NCBI RefSeq assembly: GCF_017994015.1
Contig: NZ_JAGOLP010000001.1
Coordinates: 124,001-188,000 of the forward strand
Reading direction: 5' to 3'
Source of the DNA: Ferrovibrio sp.
GTDB taxonomy: Bacteria > Pseudomonadota > Alphaproteobacteria > Ferrovibrionales > Ferrovibrionaceae
Length of the DNA stretch: 64,000 bases
Numbering within the stretch: position 1 is the first letter of the stretch; every line of letters starts with the position of its first letter. Shown in pieces: positions 17,769-26,265 of the stretch. Below the pieces are notes generated by a model that saw only the letters and a program-made list of their open reading frames with translations, ran no database searches and had not been told where the DNA came from. The position numbers were made by a program, and so were the translations under genes.

Positions 17769-18508
17769 GCAAATTCCTCATCGAGCGCGGCCAGCAAGGC
17801 GGCCTCGCTGGGCTCTGCCGCGATACATAGCCGCCGCCAGGGCAGCCCGGCCAGCCTTTCGGCCACCGCTGCACTGAGGCAGAAAGCCGCTGCCTGGCTT
17901 AAAGCAGCAGCGAATCCGGGCGTAGCCAGGGTAGCAAAGCCAGAGGCGGTGCGGGGAGAGAAAAACAACACACCACCATAAGACGATTTGGAGAGATTTT
18001 CCGCTACTTCAGGCGGAAACTGGCCAATTGGCACAGCGCGATACAAGGTTTCGCGCCGCACCGTGAAGCCATCGGCTTCCAGCATCGCCTTGAGATCGCC
18101 GGCCAGGGTTTCACCGGCAGCATGAAATAACGGCCCGGCCTGGCGCGGCGCCAGCCGGCGCACCAGGTCAGCCAGGCTGAACACATCGCCGCCGGCCGCC
18201 TGCACCTGGACAAAACCGGCCTGCCGCGCCGCCCGCGCACTGGCCTCGCCCACGGCATAAACCGGCAGGTCGCGCCGCGCCGTGGCCGCCGCCAGGGCGC
18301 GCAGGCCATTGGCCGAGGTGATCAGCAATCCGGCGACATCCTGCAAGGCCAGATCAGCGGCCAGCGGCAGCGGCTGGATCGCCAGCATCGGCGCGCTATC
18401 CACGCTGAAACCCAGACGCTGCAAATCCTGGCGCAGCCGGGCCGCATCGGCTTCCGGCCGGGTCAGCAGCAGGCGGGCGCGGACGGGTATTGTCGCGCCA
18501 GGCATCAA
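17765..18508 (-). CDS. hemD: Uroporphyrinogen-III synthase
   Basis: 247-aa enzyme that cyclises hydroxymethylbilane with D-ring inversion. Sequence conservation in this family is low. Support comes from the two-lobe pattern (LLTRPEADAARLRQDLQRLGF at the start; GLLITSANGLRALAA and VLFFSPRTASGFA as the two inter-lobe motifs; AAEPSEAALLAAL at the end) and from its position directly after hemC. It overlaps hemC by 4 bases and the Mic60-like gene by 4 bases. Confidence 0.88.
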   Translation of the reverse strand: MMPGATIPVRARLLLTRPEADAARLRQDLQRLGFSVDSAPMLAIQPLPLAADLALQDVAGLLITSANGLRALAAATARRDLPVYAVGEASARAARQAGFVQVQAAGGDVFSLADLVRRLAPRQAGPLFHAAGETLAGDLKAMLEADGFTVRRETLYRAVPIGQFPPEVAENLSKSSYGGVLFFSPRTASGFATLATPGFAAALSQAAAFCLSAAVAERLAGLPWRRLCIAAEPSEAALLAALDEEFA

Positions 18509-19446
18509 TCAGCTTTGAAAAAATCAGGTCCGGCGCGGCTTTTCAGCTCGGCCCCGGCATCACGGCCCAGAGCCACGCCGTCCGCCCCGCGCCGTTCGGT
18601 TTCCAGCAACTGGCTGCCATCCGGCCGCGCCACGGCGCCGCGCAGCCACAGCGCGCCATCGGCGCCGATCTCGGCCAGGGCGGCAATCGGCGTGCGGCAG
18701 GAACCATCCAGCACCATCAGCAGGGCGCGTTCGGCTTCCACCCGGCGCCTGGTGGGCGCATCATCCAGCTTGGCGAGAAAATCCAGCACGGCGGTATCAT
18801 CGGCGCGGCATTCAATGCCGATGGCGCCCTGCGCCACGGCCGGCAGCATCTGTTCCGGCTGCAACACGCTCATGCCTTCGGGCAGCATGTTCAGCCGGCG
18901 CAGGCCGGCCAGGGCCAGGAAGGTGGCCGCCACCTGGCCCTCGGCCAGCTTGGCCAGCCGGGTCTGCACATTGCCGCGAAAGGTCACCACCGCCAGATCC
19001 GGCCGCCGGGCCAGCAGGAAAGCCTTGCGGCGGAGTGATGACGTACCCACCACCGCACCCTGCGGCAGATCGGCAAAGGCCATCGGCCGGGCCGCCAGCA
19101 GCACATCGCGCGGGTCTTCGCGCGGCAGATAGGCCGCCATGATCAGGCCGGGCGGCAATTGGGTGGGCATGTCCTTCATCGAATGCACCGCCAGATCAAT
19201 GCTGCCATCGAGCAGGGCTTCCTCAATTTCCTTGGTGAACAGCCCCTTGCCGCCGGCTTCCGCCAGGGCGCGATCCTGGATGCGGTCGCCGCTGGTCTTG
19301 ATCACGCGGATGGCGATATCGGCTTCGGCCAGGCCGGGATGCGCCGCCAGCAGGCGGTTGCGGGTTTCATGCGCCTGCGCCAGGGCCAGCGGCGAGCCGC
19401 GCGTGCCGATGGTCAGCCGGGCCTTGCCTTGATGCGGAACCGCCAT
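18505..19446 (-). CDS. hemC: Hydroxymethylbilane synthase (porphobilinogen deaminase)
   Basis: 313-aa cytosolic enzyme that polymerises four porphobilinogens. Seen: TIGTRGSPLALAQAHE near residue 12, the catalytic Asp region SIDLAVHSMKDMPTQLPPG (~80-100), the Arg-rich VVGTSSLRRKAFLLARRPDL (~130-150) and the cofactor Cys in LDGSCRTPIAALAE (~245-258), which carries the dipyrromethane. It is the first gene of the hemC-hemD-mic60-hemY operon. Only 17 bases separate its start from that of the divergent tsaD, so its promoter must lie within tsaD or overlap it. Confidence 0.96.
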   Translation of the reverse strand: MAVPHQGKARLTIGTRGSPLALAQAHETRNRLLAAHPGLAEADIAIRVIKTSGDRIQDRALAEAGGKGLFTKEIEEALLDGSIDLAVHSMKDMPTQLPPGLIMAAYLPREDPRDVLLAARPMAFADLPQGAVVGTSSLRRKAFLLARRPDLAVVTFRGNVQTRLAKLAEGQVAATFLALAGLRRLNMLPEGMSVLQPEQMLPAVAQGAIGIECRADDTAVLDFLAKLDDAPTRRRVEAERALLMVLDGSCRTPIAALAEIGADGALWLRGAVARPDGSQLLETERRGADGVALGRDAGAELKSRAGPDFFKAD

Positions 19447-19463
19447 GATGTTAACTCAAGCTC

Positions 19464-20534
19464 ATGTTAATTCTCGGGATCGAAACCAGCTGCGACGAAA
19501 CCGCCTGCGCGCTGGTGCGCCAGGCTGCCGATCCGGCCGCCCGCATCCTCTCTCATAGCCTGTTCTCGCAGGTGAGGGAACATGCGCCCTATGGCGGCGT
19601 GGTGCCGGAAATCGCCAGCCGCGCCCATATCGAGCATCTTGACCTGCTGATCGACGAGGCCTTGCAGGCCGCCGGTGTGGAACTGGCCGATGTGGATGCC
19701 ATCGCCGCCACGGCCGGGCCGGGCCTGATTGGCGGCGTGATGGTGGGTTTGCTGACCGCCAAGGCGCTGGCCTATGCCGCCAACAAGCCGCTGATCGCGG
19801 TGAACCATCTGGAAGGCCATGCGCTGTCGGCGCGGCTGGCGGCGGATACGCCGTTTCCCTATCTGCTGCTGCTGGTTTCCGGCGGCCATTGCCAGTTTCT
19901 GGCAGTGGAGGAAGTGGGGCAATACCGCCGGCTCGGCACCACCATCGACGATGCCGTGGGCGAGGCTTTCGACAAGACCGCCAAATTGCTCGGCCTGGGC
20001 TATCCCGGCGGCCCGGCGGTGGAACGGCTGGCGCGCCAGGGTTCGGCCACGCGCTTTGCCCTGCCACGTCCGCTGAAGGGCAAGCCGGGCTGCGATTTCA
20101 GCTTTTCCGGGCTGAAAACCGCCGTGCGCCAGGCTTTGGAAAGCCTGGGGCCGACGCCGGGTGAACAGGACAAGGCTGATCTGGCCGCCAGTTTTCAGGC
20201 CGCCGTGCTGGATGTGATCCTGGATCGCACCCGCCATGCCATCCAGGCTTTTGCCGCCCTGTATGGCAGTGCCGGCCGGCATCTGGTGGTGGCTGGCGGC
20301 GTGGCCGCCAACAGCGCGCTGCGCGACAGCCTGCGATATCTGGCCGAAGCCAATGCGATGCAGTTCAGCGTGCCGCCGCCGCGGCTCTGCACCGATAACG
20401 GCGCGATGATTGCCTGGGTTGGGCTGGAACGGCTGCAACGTGGCCTGACCGACAGCCTGGATGTGGCCGCGCGCGCGCGCTGGCCGCTGGACCCCACAGC
20501 CGAAGCCAAACCCTATGCCGGAGCCAAGGCATGA
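19464..20534 (+). CDS. tsaD: tRNA threonylcarbamoyladenosine transferase TsaD
   Basis: 356-aa ASKHA-fold enzyme that, with TsaB/TsaE, transfers threonylcarbamoyl to A37 of ANN-decoding tRNAs. Seen: [15 protein letters not shown] at the start, metal-binding His pair in [11 protein letters not shown] (~115), [12 protein letters not shown] (~136), [21 protein letters not shown] (~155-175) and the C-terminal [11 protein letters not shown] and [12 protein letters not shown] motifs. Length is standard. It overlaps gpsA by 4 bases and is divergent from hemC at 17 bases. Confidence 0.96.
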   Translation: MLILGIETSCDETACALVRQAADPAARILSHSLFSQVREHAPYGGVVPEIASRAHIEHLDLLIDEALQAAGVELADVDAIAATAGPGLIGGVMVGLLTAKALAYAANKPLIAVNHLEGHALSARLAADTPFPYLLLLVSGGHCQFLAVEEVGQYRRLGTTIDDAVGEAFDKTAKLLGLGYPGGPAVERLARQGSATRFALPRPLKGKPGCDFSFSGLKTAVRQALESLGPTPGEQDKADLAASFQAAVLDVILDRTRHAIQAFAALYGSAGRHLVVAGGVAANSALRDSLRYLAEANAMQFSVPPPRLCTDNGAMIAWVGLERLQRGLTDSLDVAARARWPLDPTAEAKPYAGAKA

Positions 20535-21529
20535 GCGGGGTGGGCATGAGCGACGCTTTGAGCCGCATCGGCATTGTCGGCGCCGGCGCCTGGGGCACTG
20601 CCCTGGCTGCCCTGGCGGCGGAAAAAGGCCCGGCTTTGCTGTGGGCGCGCGATGCCGCCCTGGCCGACCGCATCAATGCCACGCAGCAGAATGAGGCTTA
20701 TCTGCCCGGCATCAGCCTGCCGCCAGCCCTGCGCGCCACCGGCGACCTGGCCGGTCTGCTGGATTGCGACGCCCTGCTGCTGGCCATGCCGGCGCAGCAT
20801 GCCCGGCATTTCGCCGCCGTGCTGGGCGGCGCCAAGCCGCTGGTGCTGACCTGCAAGGGCATTGAGATCGAAACCGGCAAGCTGCTGGCCGAGGCGGTGG
20901 CGGAAGCCGCGCCCGGCGCCCGGCTGGCGGTGCTGACCGGGCCGACCTTTGCCGCCGAAGTGGCGCGTGGCCTGCCCACCGCAGCCACCCTGGCCAGCAC
21001 CGATGCCGCGCTGGCGCAAGCCCTGGCCGAACGGCTGGGGCGGCCGACTTTCCGGCTTTACACCAGCGACGATATGGCCGGCAGCCAGATTGGCGGCGCG
21101 GTGAAGAATGTGCTGGCGATTGCCTGCGGCATCGTGATCGGGCGCCGGCTGGGCGACAATGCCCGCGCCGCGCTGATCACCCGCGGCCTGGCCGAGATGG
21201 CGCGGCTGGGCCAGCGCCTGGGCGCGCGGCCGGAAACCCTGATGGGCCTTTCGGGCCTGGGCGACCTGGTGCTGACCTGCTCCGGCCCGCAATCGCGCAA
21301 CCTGTCGCTCGGCATCGCCCTGGGCGAAGGCCAGGAGCTGGCCGATTATCTGGCTGGCCGGCGCAGCGTGGCCGAAGGCATGTACACCGCCGAGGCGCTG
21401 CACCGGCTGTGCGCCCGGCTCGGGCTGGAGATGCCGATTGCCGCCGCCGTTTACGCCATCCTGCATGACAAGGCCGAGATCGACGCCACCATCGCCGGCC
21501 TGCTGGCGCGACCGCTAAAGATGGAGTGA
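20531..21529 (+). CDS. gpsA: Glycerol-3-phosphate dehydrogenase [NAD(P)+]
   Basis: 332-aa cytosolic enzyme that reduces dihydroxyacetone phosphate to sn-glycerol-3-phosphate for phospholipid synthesis. N-terminal Rossmann motif [18 protein letters not shown] (~13-30), [16 protein letters not shown] (~105), [15 protein letters not shown] (~137), catalytic Lys in [14 protein letters not shown] (~190-203) and the [17 protein letters not shown] segment (~240). The ATG at 20531 overlaps the tsaD stop; ATG at 20546 (MSDALSR) is a plausible alternative five residues later. Confidence 0.95.
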   Translation: MSGVGMSDALSRIGIVGAGAWGTALAALAAEKGPALLWARDAALADRINATQQNEAYLPGISLPPALRATGDLAGLLDCDALLLAMPAQHARHFAAVLGGAKPLVLTCKGIEIETGKLLAEAVAEAAPGARLAVLTGPTFAAEVARGLPTAATLASTDAALAQALAERLGRPTFRLYTSDDMAGSQIGGAVKNVLAIACGIVIGRRLGDNARAALITRGLAEMARLGQRLGARPETLMGLSGLGDLVLTCSGPQSRNLSLGIALGEGQELADYLAGRRSVAEGMYTAEALHRLCARLGLEMPIAAAVYAILHDKAEIDATIAGLLARPLKME

Positions 21530-21532
21530 GGG

Positions 21533-21946
21533 ATGAATTACTGGCTGATGAAATCCGAACCTTCCGCCTGGGGCTGGGACGACCAGGTGAAGAAGGGCGT
21601 GGAAAGCTGGAATGGTGTGCGCAACTACCAGGCCGCCAACAACATGAAGGCGATGCGGCTGGGCGACCGCTGCTTTTTCTACCATTCGGTGGATGAGAAA
21701 CGCATTGTCGGCATCGTTACCGTGGCGCGGGAATATTATCCCGATCCGACCGATGAGAGCGGCCGTTTCGGCATGGTGGATGTGCAAACCCTGATGCCGG
21801 TGAAAAACCCGGTGACGCTGGCGCAGATCAAGGACGAGCCGCGCCTGGCGCATCTGCCGCTGATCAAACAGTCGCGGCTTTCGGTGATGCCGATCGACAA
21901 GGAAAGCTGGAAGCTGCTCTGCGCCATGGCCGGCGTGAAGGCATGA
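21533..21946 (+). CDS. EVE (PUA-like) domain protein
   Basis: 137-aa protein that is entirely an EVE domain: YWLMKSEPSAWGWDDQ at the start, WNGVRNYQAANNMKAM, RCFFYHSVDEKRIVGIVTVAREYYPDPT and the C-terminal IDKESWKLLC. EVE domains bind modified bases in RNA or DNA. This short stand-alone type (thymocyte nuclear protein 1-like) is common next to core genes in alphaproteobacteria, with no fixed role. The start lies 3 bases after the gpsA stop, so it is translated as part of tsaD-gpsA-EVE. Confidence 0.92.
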   Translation: MNYWLMKSEPSAWGWDDQVKKGVESWNGVRNYQAANNMKAMRLGDRCFFYHSVDEKRIVGIVTVAREYYPDPTDESGRFGMVDVQTLMPVKNPVTLAQIKDEPRLAHLPLIKQSRLSVMPIDKESWKLLCAMAGVKA

Positions 21947-21989
21947 ACACCGGCGCTGCGCCGGCATCCCGGCATGCTTCATCCACCAT

Positions 21990-22059
21990 CGTCATGCGCG
22001 GGCTTGACCCGCGCATCTTGCCAGTGCTTGCAGACCCCCGGGTCAAGCCCGGGGGTGAC
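21990..22059. repeat. REP-like inverted pair (alphaproteobacterial intergenic element)
   Basis: Two copies of a CGTCATGC-type element with core GGGCTTGACCC lie in opposite orientation (21990-22017 and 22032-22059). Each is itself palindromic around CTTGA/TCAAG, and together they can form a long hairpin. A third, single copy is at 51230. This is the common short intergenic repeat form found many times in some alphaproteobacterial genomes. A TTTTTT run after the right copy (22065-22070) could let the pair act as a terminator for the EVE gene. Confidence 0.85.
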
Positions 22060-22079
22060 GCGGCTTTTTTGGTGCAGCC

Positions 22080-22442
22080 GTGAACCGCCCGGCGCCCGGC
22101 ACGCGGCTGCTTGAATTCGCCACGCTGGAGGAGCCGGGCGCGCAGGAATTCAGCTTCGGTGAAGGCCGCGAACGCTATCTGCTGTTTGTGCTGCGCTGGC
22201 AGGGCCATGTGCTGGCCTATGAGAATGTCTGCCCGCATGCCCGCACGACGCTGAACTGGCGCCCGGGCGCGTTTTTCTCGCTCGACAAGAGCGCATTGCT
22301 TTGCGCCACCCATGGCGCCAAATTCGACGCCCTGACCGGGCAGTGTTTCCTTGGCCCCTGCAAGGGCAAGGCATTGACCCGCTTTCCAGTGCGGCTGGAT
22401 GAAACCGGCTGGGTGGTGGTGGCCGAGGCGGAAACCGCCTGA
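22080..22442 (+). CDS. Rieske [2Fe-2S] ferredoxin-like protein
   Basis: 120-aa soluble single-domain protein. The Rieske cluster ligands are C-x-H in VCPHARTTLNW (~52-62) and C-x2-H in LLCATHGAKFD (~76-86). It resembles the small Rieske electron-transfer or NirD-like proteins; no oxygenase or reductase partner is adjacent. It starts with GTG just after the REP-like pair and is convergent with hmuV (12 bases between stops). Confidence 0.85.
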   Translation: MNRPAPGTRLLEFATLEEPGAQEFSFGEGRERYLLFVLRWQGHVLAYENVCPHARTTLNWRPGAFFSLDKSALLCATHGAKFDALTGQCFLGPCKGKALTRFPVRLDETGWVVVAEAETA

Positions 22443-22454
22443 AGCCGCCACACT

Positions 22455-23240
22455 TCAAGCGGCGAGCGGCCCCTTGATCACCAGATGGCCATCATAAAGC
22501 GCCGCATCCACGGCAAAGGCAGCGGCGAGATTTTCCGGCGTCAGCGCCTTGAGCGGCGTATCCAGCGCCAGCAGCCGGCCGGATTGCAGCACCGCCACGC
22601 GATCGGCATAGGCATAGGCCAGCGGCAGATCGTGCAGCACGGTGGCCACCGCCACGCCCTGCCCGGCCAGTTGCCGCGCCAGCCGCAGCACGCCATGGGC
22701 ATGTGACAGATCAAGGCTTGCGGTGGGTTCATCCAGCATCAGGATCGGCGCCGGCCCGGCCTGGCCTGCCGCCAGCAGATCAAGCTGCGCCACGGCACGG
22801 GCAAGCTGCACCCGCTGCTGCTCGCCGCCCGACAACGTGGCGTAACCGCGCCTGAGCAGATGCTGGATATCCGCCGCAGCAATCGCATGGCGGATCGCGG
22901 CCTGGTTCTGCGCCCGATCATAATGCCGCTCAAACGGCGCCCGGCCCAAAGCCACCACCTGTTCCACCGGCAGCGAAAAGCCGAGCCGCGCCGCCTGCGG
23001 CATCACCGCGCGGCGCCGCGCCAGCGCCAGCGGCGTCCAGGCATTGAGCGCGACGCCATCAAGCAAAACATGGCCGGTGCTGGGCGCCAGATCGCCGGCC
23101 ATCGCCGCCATCAGGGTGGATTTGCCGGCGCCATTGGGGCCGACAATGGCCAGCACCTCGCCCAGGCGCAATTGCAGGCTGGCATTGACCAGCACAGCCT
23201 GGCCGCGCCGCTTCACGGTCACCTGATCAAGCGTGATCAC
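22455..23240 (-). CDS. hmuV: Heme ABC transporter ATP-binding protein
   Basis: 261-aa ATPase of the heme importer. Walker A GPNGAGKST (~34-42), ABC signature LSGGEQQR (~136-143), Walker B ILMLDEPTASLD (~163-174) and switch His in VLHDLPLA (~199). The PQAARLGFSLPVEQVVALGR Q-loop segment is characteristic of HmuV/BtuD-type ATPases. It overlaps hmuU by 4 bases and is the last gene of the hmu operon. Confidence 0.95.
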   Translation of the reverse strand: MITLDQVTVKRRGQAVLVNASLQLRLGEVLAIVGPNGAGKSTLMAAMAGDLAPSTGHVLLDGVALNAWTPLALARRRAVMPQAARLGFSLPVEQVVALGRAPFERHYDRAQNQAAIRHAIAAADIQHLLRRGYATLSGGEQQRVQLARAVAQLDLLAAGQAGPAPILMLDEPTASLDLSHAHGVLRLARQLAGQGVAVATVLHDLPLAYAYADRVAVLQSGRLLALDTPLKALTPENLAAAFAVDAALYDGHLVIKGPLAA

Positions 23241-24292
23241 AGCGCGATCTCCTTGCGCAGCCGCAGCAGCAAAGCCAGGAAAAACGGCGCGCCGATCAGC
23301 GCCGTGAGCAGGCCAACCGGCAATTCGGCGGGCGCCGCGACCACCCGCGCCACGGTATCAGCCAGGATCAACAATGTGGCGCCGCCGATGCCGGCATAAG
23401 GCAGCAGCAGGCGGTGGCCGGGGCCGAAACTGAGCCGCACCAGATGCGGCACGATCAGGCCGATGAAACCGATGATGCCGCTGAATGCCACAGCGCCGCC
23501 AACCGCCAGGGCAACGGCGAAACAGGCGACGCGCTTGACCCGTTCGACCGGAAAGCCGAGATGCGCCGCCTCGCGCTCGCCGAGATTAAACGCATCCAAG
23601 GCGCGAGCCAGCCAGGGCGCCAGCAGCAGCGGCAGCAAGGCAAAGGGCAGCAGCACAAACAGCTTGCCCCAGCTGGCGCCGCCAACACTGCCCAGCAGCC
23701 AGAAGGTGATGTCGCGTAATTGCCGGTCATCCGACATGAAGCTCATCATGCCGATACCGGCCATGCTGATGGCATTCAGCGCAATGCCGGCCAGCAGCAG
23801 CATGGCGATGGCGGTGCGGCCTTCCACCACTGACAGGCGATGCACCAGGAAGGTGACAATCAGGCCGCCGGCAAAAGCCAGGCTGGGCAGCATCACCGGC
23901 TGCCAGGCGGCGGGATAGAGCAGCCCGGCAAACACTATGGCGCTGGCCGCGCTCAGGCCGGCGCCGCCAGTAACGCCGACCAGACTGGGATCGGCCATCG
24001 GGTTGCGGAACAGCCCCTGCATCAGCGCCCCGGCAATGCCCAGCGCCGCGCCGATCAGGCCGGCCATCAGGCTGCGCGGCAGGCGCAATTGCCACACAAT
24101 GGCATCGGTGCGTGCATCCGGCGCCTGCAACAGAAGTGCTTGCAGCACGTCCAGCGCTTTCAGCGGCACCGGGCCGATCAACAGGCTGAGCAGCAAGGCG
24201 GCCGGCAGCAACAGGCCGAGCAGCAGCCCGGCCGACCAGCGCGGCAGGCCAAAGCCGCGCCGCGCCGGCACGATGGCGGCAAGATCGCTCAT
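23237..24292 (-). CDS. hmuU: Heme ABC transporter permease (FecCD family)
   Basis: 351-aa inner-membrane permease with about ten predicted TM helices. The family region LRLPRSLMAGLIGAALGIAGALMQGLFRNPMADP (in pieces, ~68-100) includes the conserved G-x-x-x-Q-x-x-x-N-P-L/M-A-x-P motif, and GFIGLIVPHLVRLSFGPGHR (~275-295) contains the coupling-helix motif for the ATPase. It forms the channel with HmuV and receives heme from HmuT. It overlaps both neighbours by 4 bases. Confidence 0.94.
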   Translation of the reverse strand: MSDLAAIVPARRGFGLPRWSAGLLLGLLLPAALLLSLLIGPVPLKALDVLQALLLQAPDARTDAIVWQLRLPRSLMAGLIGAALGIAGALMQGLFRNPMADPSLVGVTGGAGLSAASAIVFAGLLYPAAWQPVMLPSLAFAGGLIVTFLVHRLSVVEGRTAIAMLLLAGIALNAISMAGIGMMSFMSDDRQLRDITFWLLGSVGGASWGKLFVLLPFALLPLLLAPWLARALDAFNLGEREAAHLGFPVERVKRVACFAVALAVGGAVAFSGIIGFIGLIVPHLVRLSFGPGHRLLLPYAGIGGATLLILADTVARVVAAPAELPVGLLTALIGAPFFLALLLRLRKEIAL

Positions 24293-25176
24293 GATGCAAA
24301 ACGCGGCAGGTCGGCGCCCGGATGCAGGGCGGCAGCCAGATCGCGCCCGGCCCGCGCCACACGCGGCCCGAGGCCCAGCAGATAGAGCATTTCCAGCGTC
24401 ACCACGCGCTTTTCGCTGATGGCACGCAAAGCCTGCATTTGCGGCAGGCTGCGCAGGCCGGCCAGGCCGCCAACCGCTTCCAAGCTCTGATCCGAGATCA
24501 GGATCACATCCGGATCGGCGGCCATGGCCGCTTCGGCCGAAACCGGCTTGTAGCCATTGCTGCCGATAATGGCATTGCGGCCGCCGGCAAAGCGGATCAT
24601 GGTTTCGGCGGCAGTAGCGCCGCCGCCAGCCAGCAGGCGGCCATCGGTGATGCTCATCAGGAACAGCACACGCGGCTGGCGCTCCAGCTTGGCCACGGCG
24701 GCGCCAAGCGCATCGATTTCGGCCTGCAACAAGGCAGCCTGCTTCTCGCCTTCCGTCTTGCGGCCGATTGCTTCAGCCACCAGGCGCATCTTCTGCGGCA
24801 CATGCTCCACCGCCAGGGTTTCCGGGATCACCACCATCGGCAGCCGCACATGGCGCAACTTGTCCACAATGCTGGGTGGCCCGGCCTGATCGCTGAGCAG
24901 CAGCAAGGATGGGTCAAGCGACAGGATGCCCTCGGCGCTCAATTGCCGGAAATAACCGATCTTCGGCAGCTTGAAAGTGGCATCCGGGTACAGGCTGGTG
25001 GTATCGACGCCAACCAGATCGGCTTCGGCGCCGAGCCGATAGACCATCTCGGTGATGGCACCGCCGGCCACCACCAGCCGCTGCGGCACCTTGGCCAAAG
25101 TTGGTGTGGGCCGCAGCAAGGCCGGCAGAGCAAAAGCCGCCGCACCGGCAGCCAGGAAATCACGCCGCCGCATCAC
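24289..25176 (-). CDS. hmuT: Periplasmic heme-binding protein
   Basis: 295-aa substrate-binding protein (cluster A, helical-backbone type). The leader MMRRRDFLAAGAAAFALPALL carries a twin-arginine-like RRRDFL motif. The mature protein has VVAGGAITEMVYRLGAEADLVGVDTTSLYP (~37-66), KIGYFRQLSAEGILSLDPSLLL (~71-92, including the Tyr loop used for heme ligation in HmuT/ShuT) and the repeat lobe after ~165. It delivers heme to HmuUV. It overlaps hmuU and hmuS by 4 bases each. Confidence 0.93.
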   Translation of the reverse strand: MMRRRDFLAAGAAAFALPALLRPTPTLAKVPQRLVVAGGAITEMVYRLGAEADLVGVDTTSLYPDATFKLPKIGYFRQLSAEGILSLDPSLLLLSDQAGPPSIVDKLRHVRLPMVVIPETLAVEHVPQKMRLVAEAIGRKTEGEKQAALLQAEIDALGAAVAKLERQPRVLFLMSITDGRLLAGGGATAAETMIRFAGGRNAIIGSNGYKPVSAEAAMAADPDVILISDQSLEAVGGLAGLRSLPQMQALRAISEKRVVTLEMLYLLGLGPRVARAGRDLAAALHPGADLPRFAS

Positions 25177-26237
25177 GCCGCCGCCTTCTCGACCAGCGAT
25201 TCGGCCAGATTGCGCCAGCCATCAAGCTCGGGCTGGCCCGGCTTGCGCTTGCCGAAGAACGACACGATCAACTCGCCCTGGGCGTCAAACAATTCCAGCG
25301 AGGTGATAGTGCCATCCACGCTCGGCTTGCGCACCAGCCAGGTGGAGGCAATGGCATCTTCGCGCAGATGCAGATTGAAGCTGGGATCGAGCACGTTGAA
25401 CCACGGCCCGGTCGGCACCAGCTTCTGCACCAGGCCGGTATGAATCTGGATCATGCCGTGATTGCCGACAAAGACCATGATCGGCAAGGCGCTGGCGGCA
25501 GCCTGATGCAGCATGGCGCGGGCGGCATCATTGCCGATACGCTGGGCAAAACGCGAACCGGCGAGGCGGAAGGCCTGTTCACGCGCCACCTTGTGTTTAC
25601 GCAACAGGCCAAAGAAATCATGCGTATCCTGCAAATTGGTCCAGCCTTCACGCAGGCCGGCCAGATCAATTTCGGCATCCGGCTGCGGCGCGGCAGGCAT
25701 TGGCGCGGCCTGAGCCGTGAAAGCGGGCGCCTGATCCTCGGCGCGGAATTGCGCCACCAGGGCCATGAAGGCGGCGCGGTCGGTGGCCTCGGTGGCGTAA
25801 ATCTTGTGCACCGCCTGGCCCTGAGCATCAAAGAATTGCAGCGACAGGCGGGCGCCAGCCTGGGTTGCTTCGGCCACGGCGAAACCATGCGCCCAGGGGC
25901 CGAAGAAGATGCGCAGGTCGATATCCTCGCCAACGATCAGGCCAACATGGCCCTGCATGCCGAGTTTGCCGTAAACGCCATGCCGCTCATGCACCACCGC
26001 ATCGTTGCGGGTCAGCGCCATCACCGAACCGAGGCCGCCAACCGCCGCAATGATCTCGGGCCACGGCCCTTTCAGCCGTTCAACGCCGCCGGCCTCAAGA
26101 CCCGTACCAAGCCGGGTGGCGAGCAGAGCCGCTTCGGAAGTGTTAAGGCGGCGGGCGGCATCGCGGATGCGCAGGTTCGGCTCGGCCTGGCGCAGGGCGG
26201 CCCAATCGAGGGCAACCTGGTTATTGGTGGTGGACAT
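25173..26237 (-). CDS. hmuS: Hemin-degrading factor / heme-trafficking protein HmuS
   Basis: 354-aa cytoplasmic protein with the duplicated HemS/ChuX fold: repeat 1 around residues 20-170 (LKGPWPEIIAAVGGLGSVMALTRND, GPWAHGFAV) and repeat 2 around 195-345 (FVGNHGMIQIHTG, GPWFNVLDPSFNLHLRED, ASTWLVRKPS). HmuS/HemS proteins bind imported heme, and some cleave it or pass it to an oxygenase. The ATG at 26237 with Shine-Dalgarno AGGAGAG nine bases upstream is preferred; the frame is open to 26438 but runs through tonB. Confidence 0.92.
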   Translation of the reverse strand: MSTTNNQVALDWAALRQAEPNLRIRDAARRLNTSEAALLATRLGTGLEAGGVERLKGPWPEIIAAVGGLGSVMALTRNDAVVHERHGVYGKLGMQGHVGLIVGEDIDLRIFFGPWAHGFAVAEATQAGARLSLQFFDAQGQAVHKIYATEATDRAAFMALVAQFRAEDQAPAFTAQAAPMPAAPQPDAEIDLAGLREGWTNLQDTHDFFGLLRKHKVAREQAFRLAGSRFAQRIGNDAARAMLHQAAASALPIMVFVGNHGMIQIHTGLVQKLVPTGPWFNVLDPSFNLHLREDAIASTWLVRKPSVDGTITSLELFDAQGELIVSFFGKRKPGQPELDGWRNLAESLVEKAAA

Positions 26238-26265
26238 GATGGGGCTCTCCTGACTGTTCATGACA

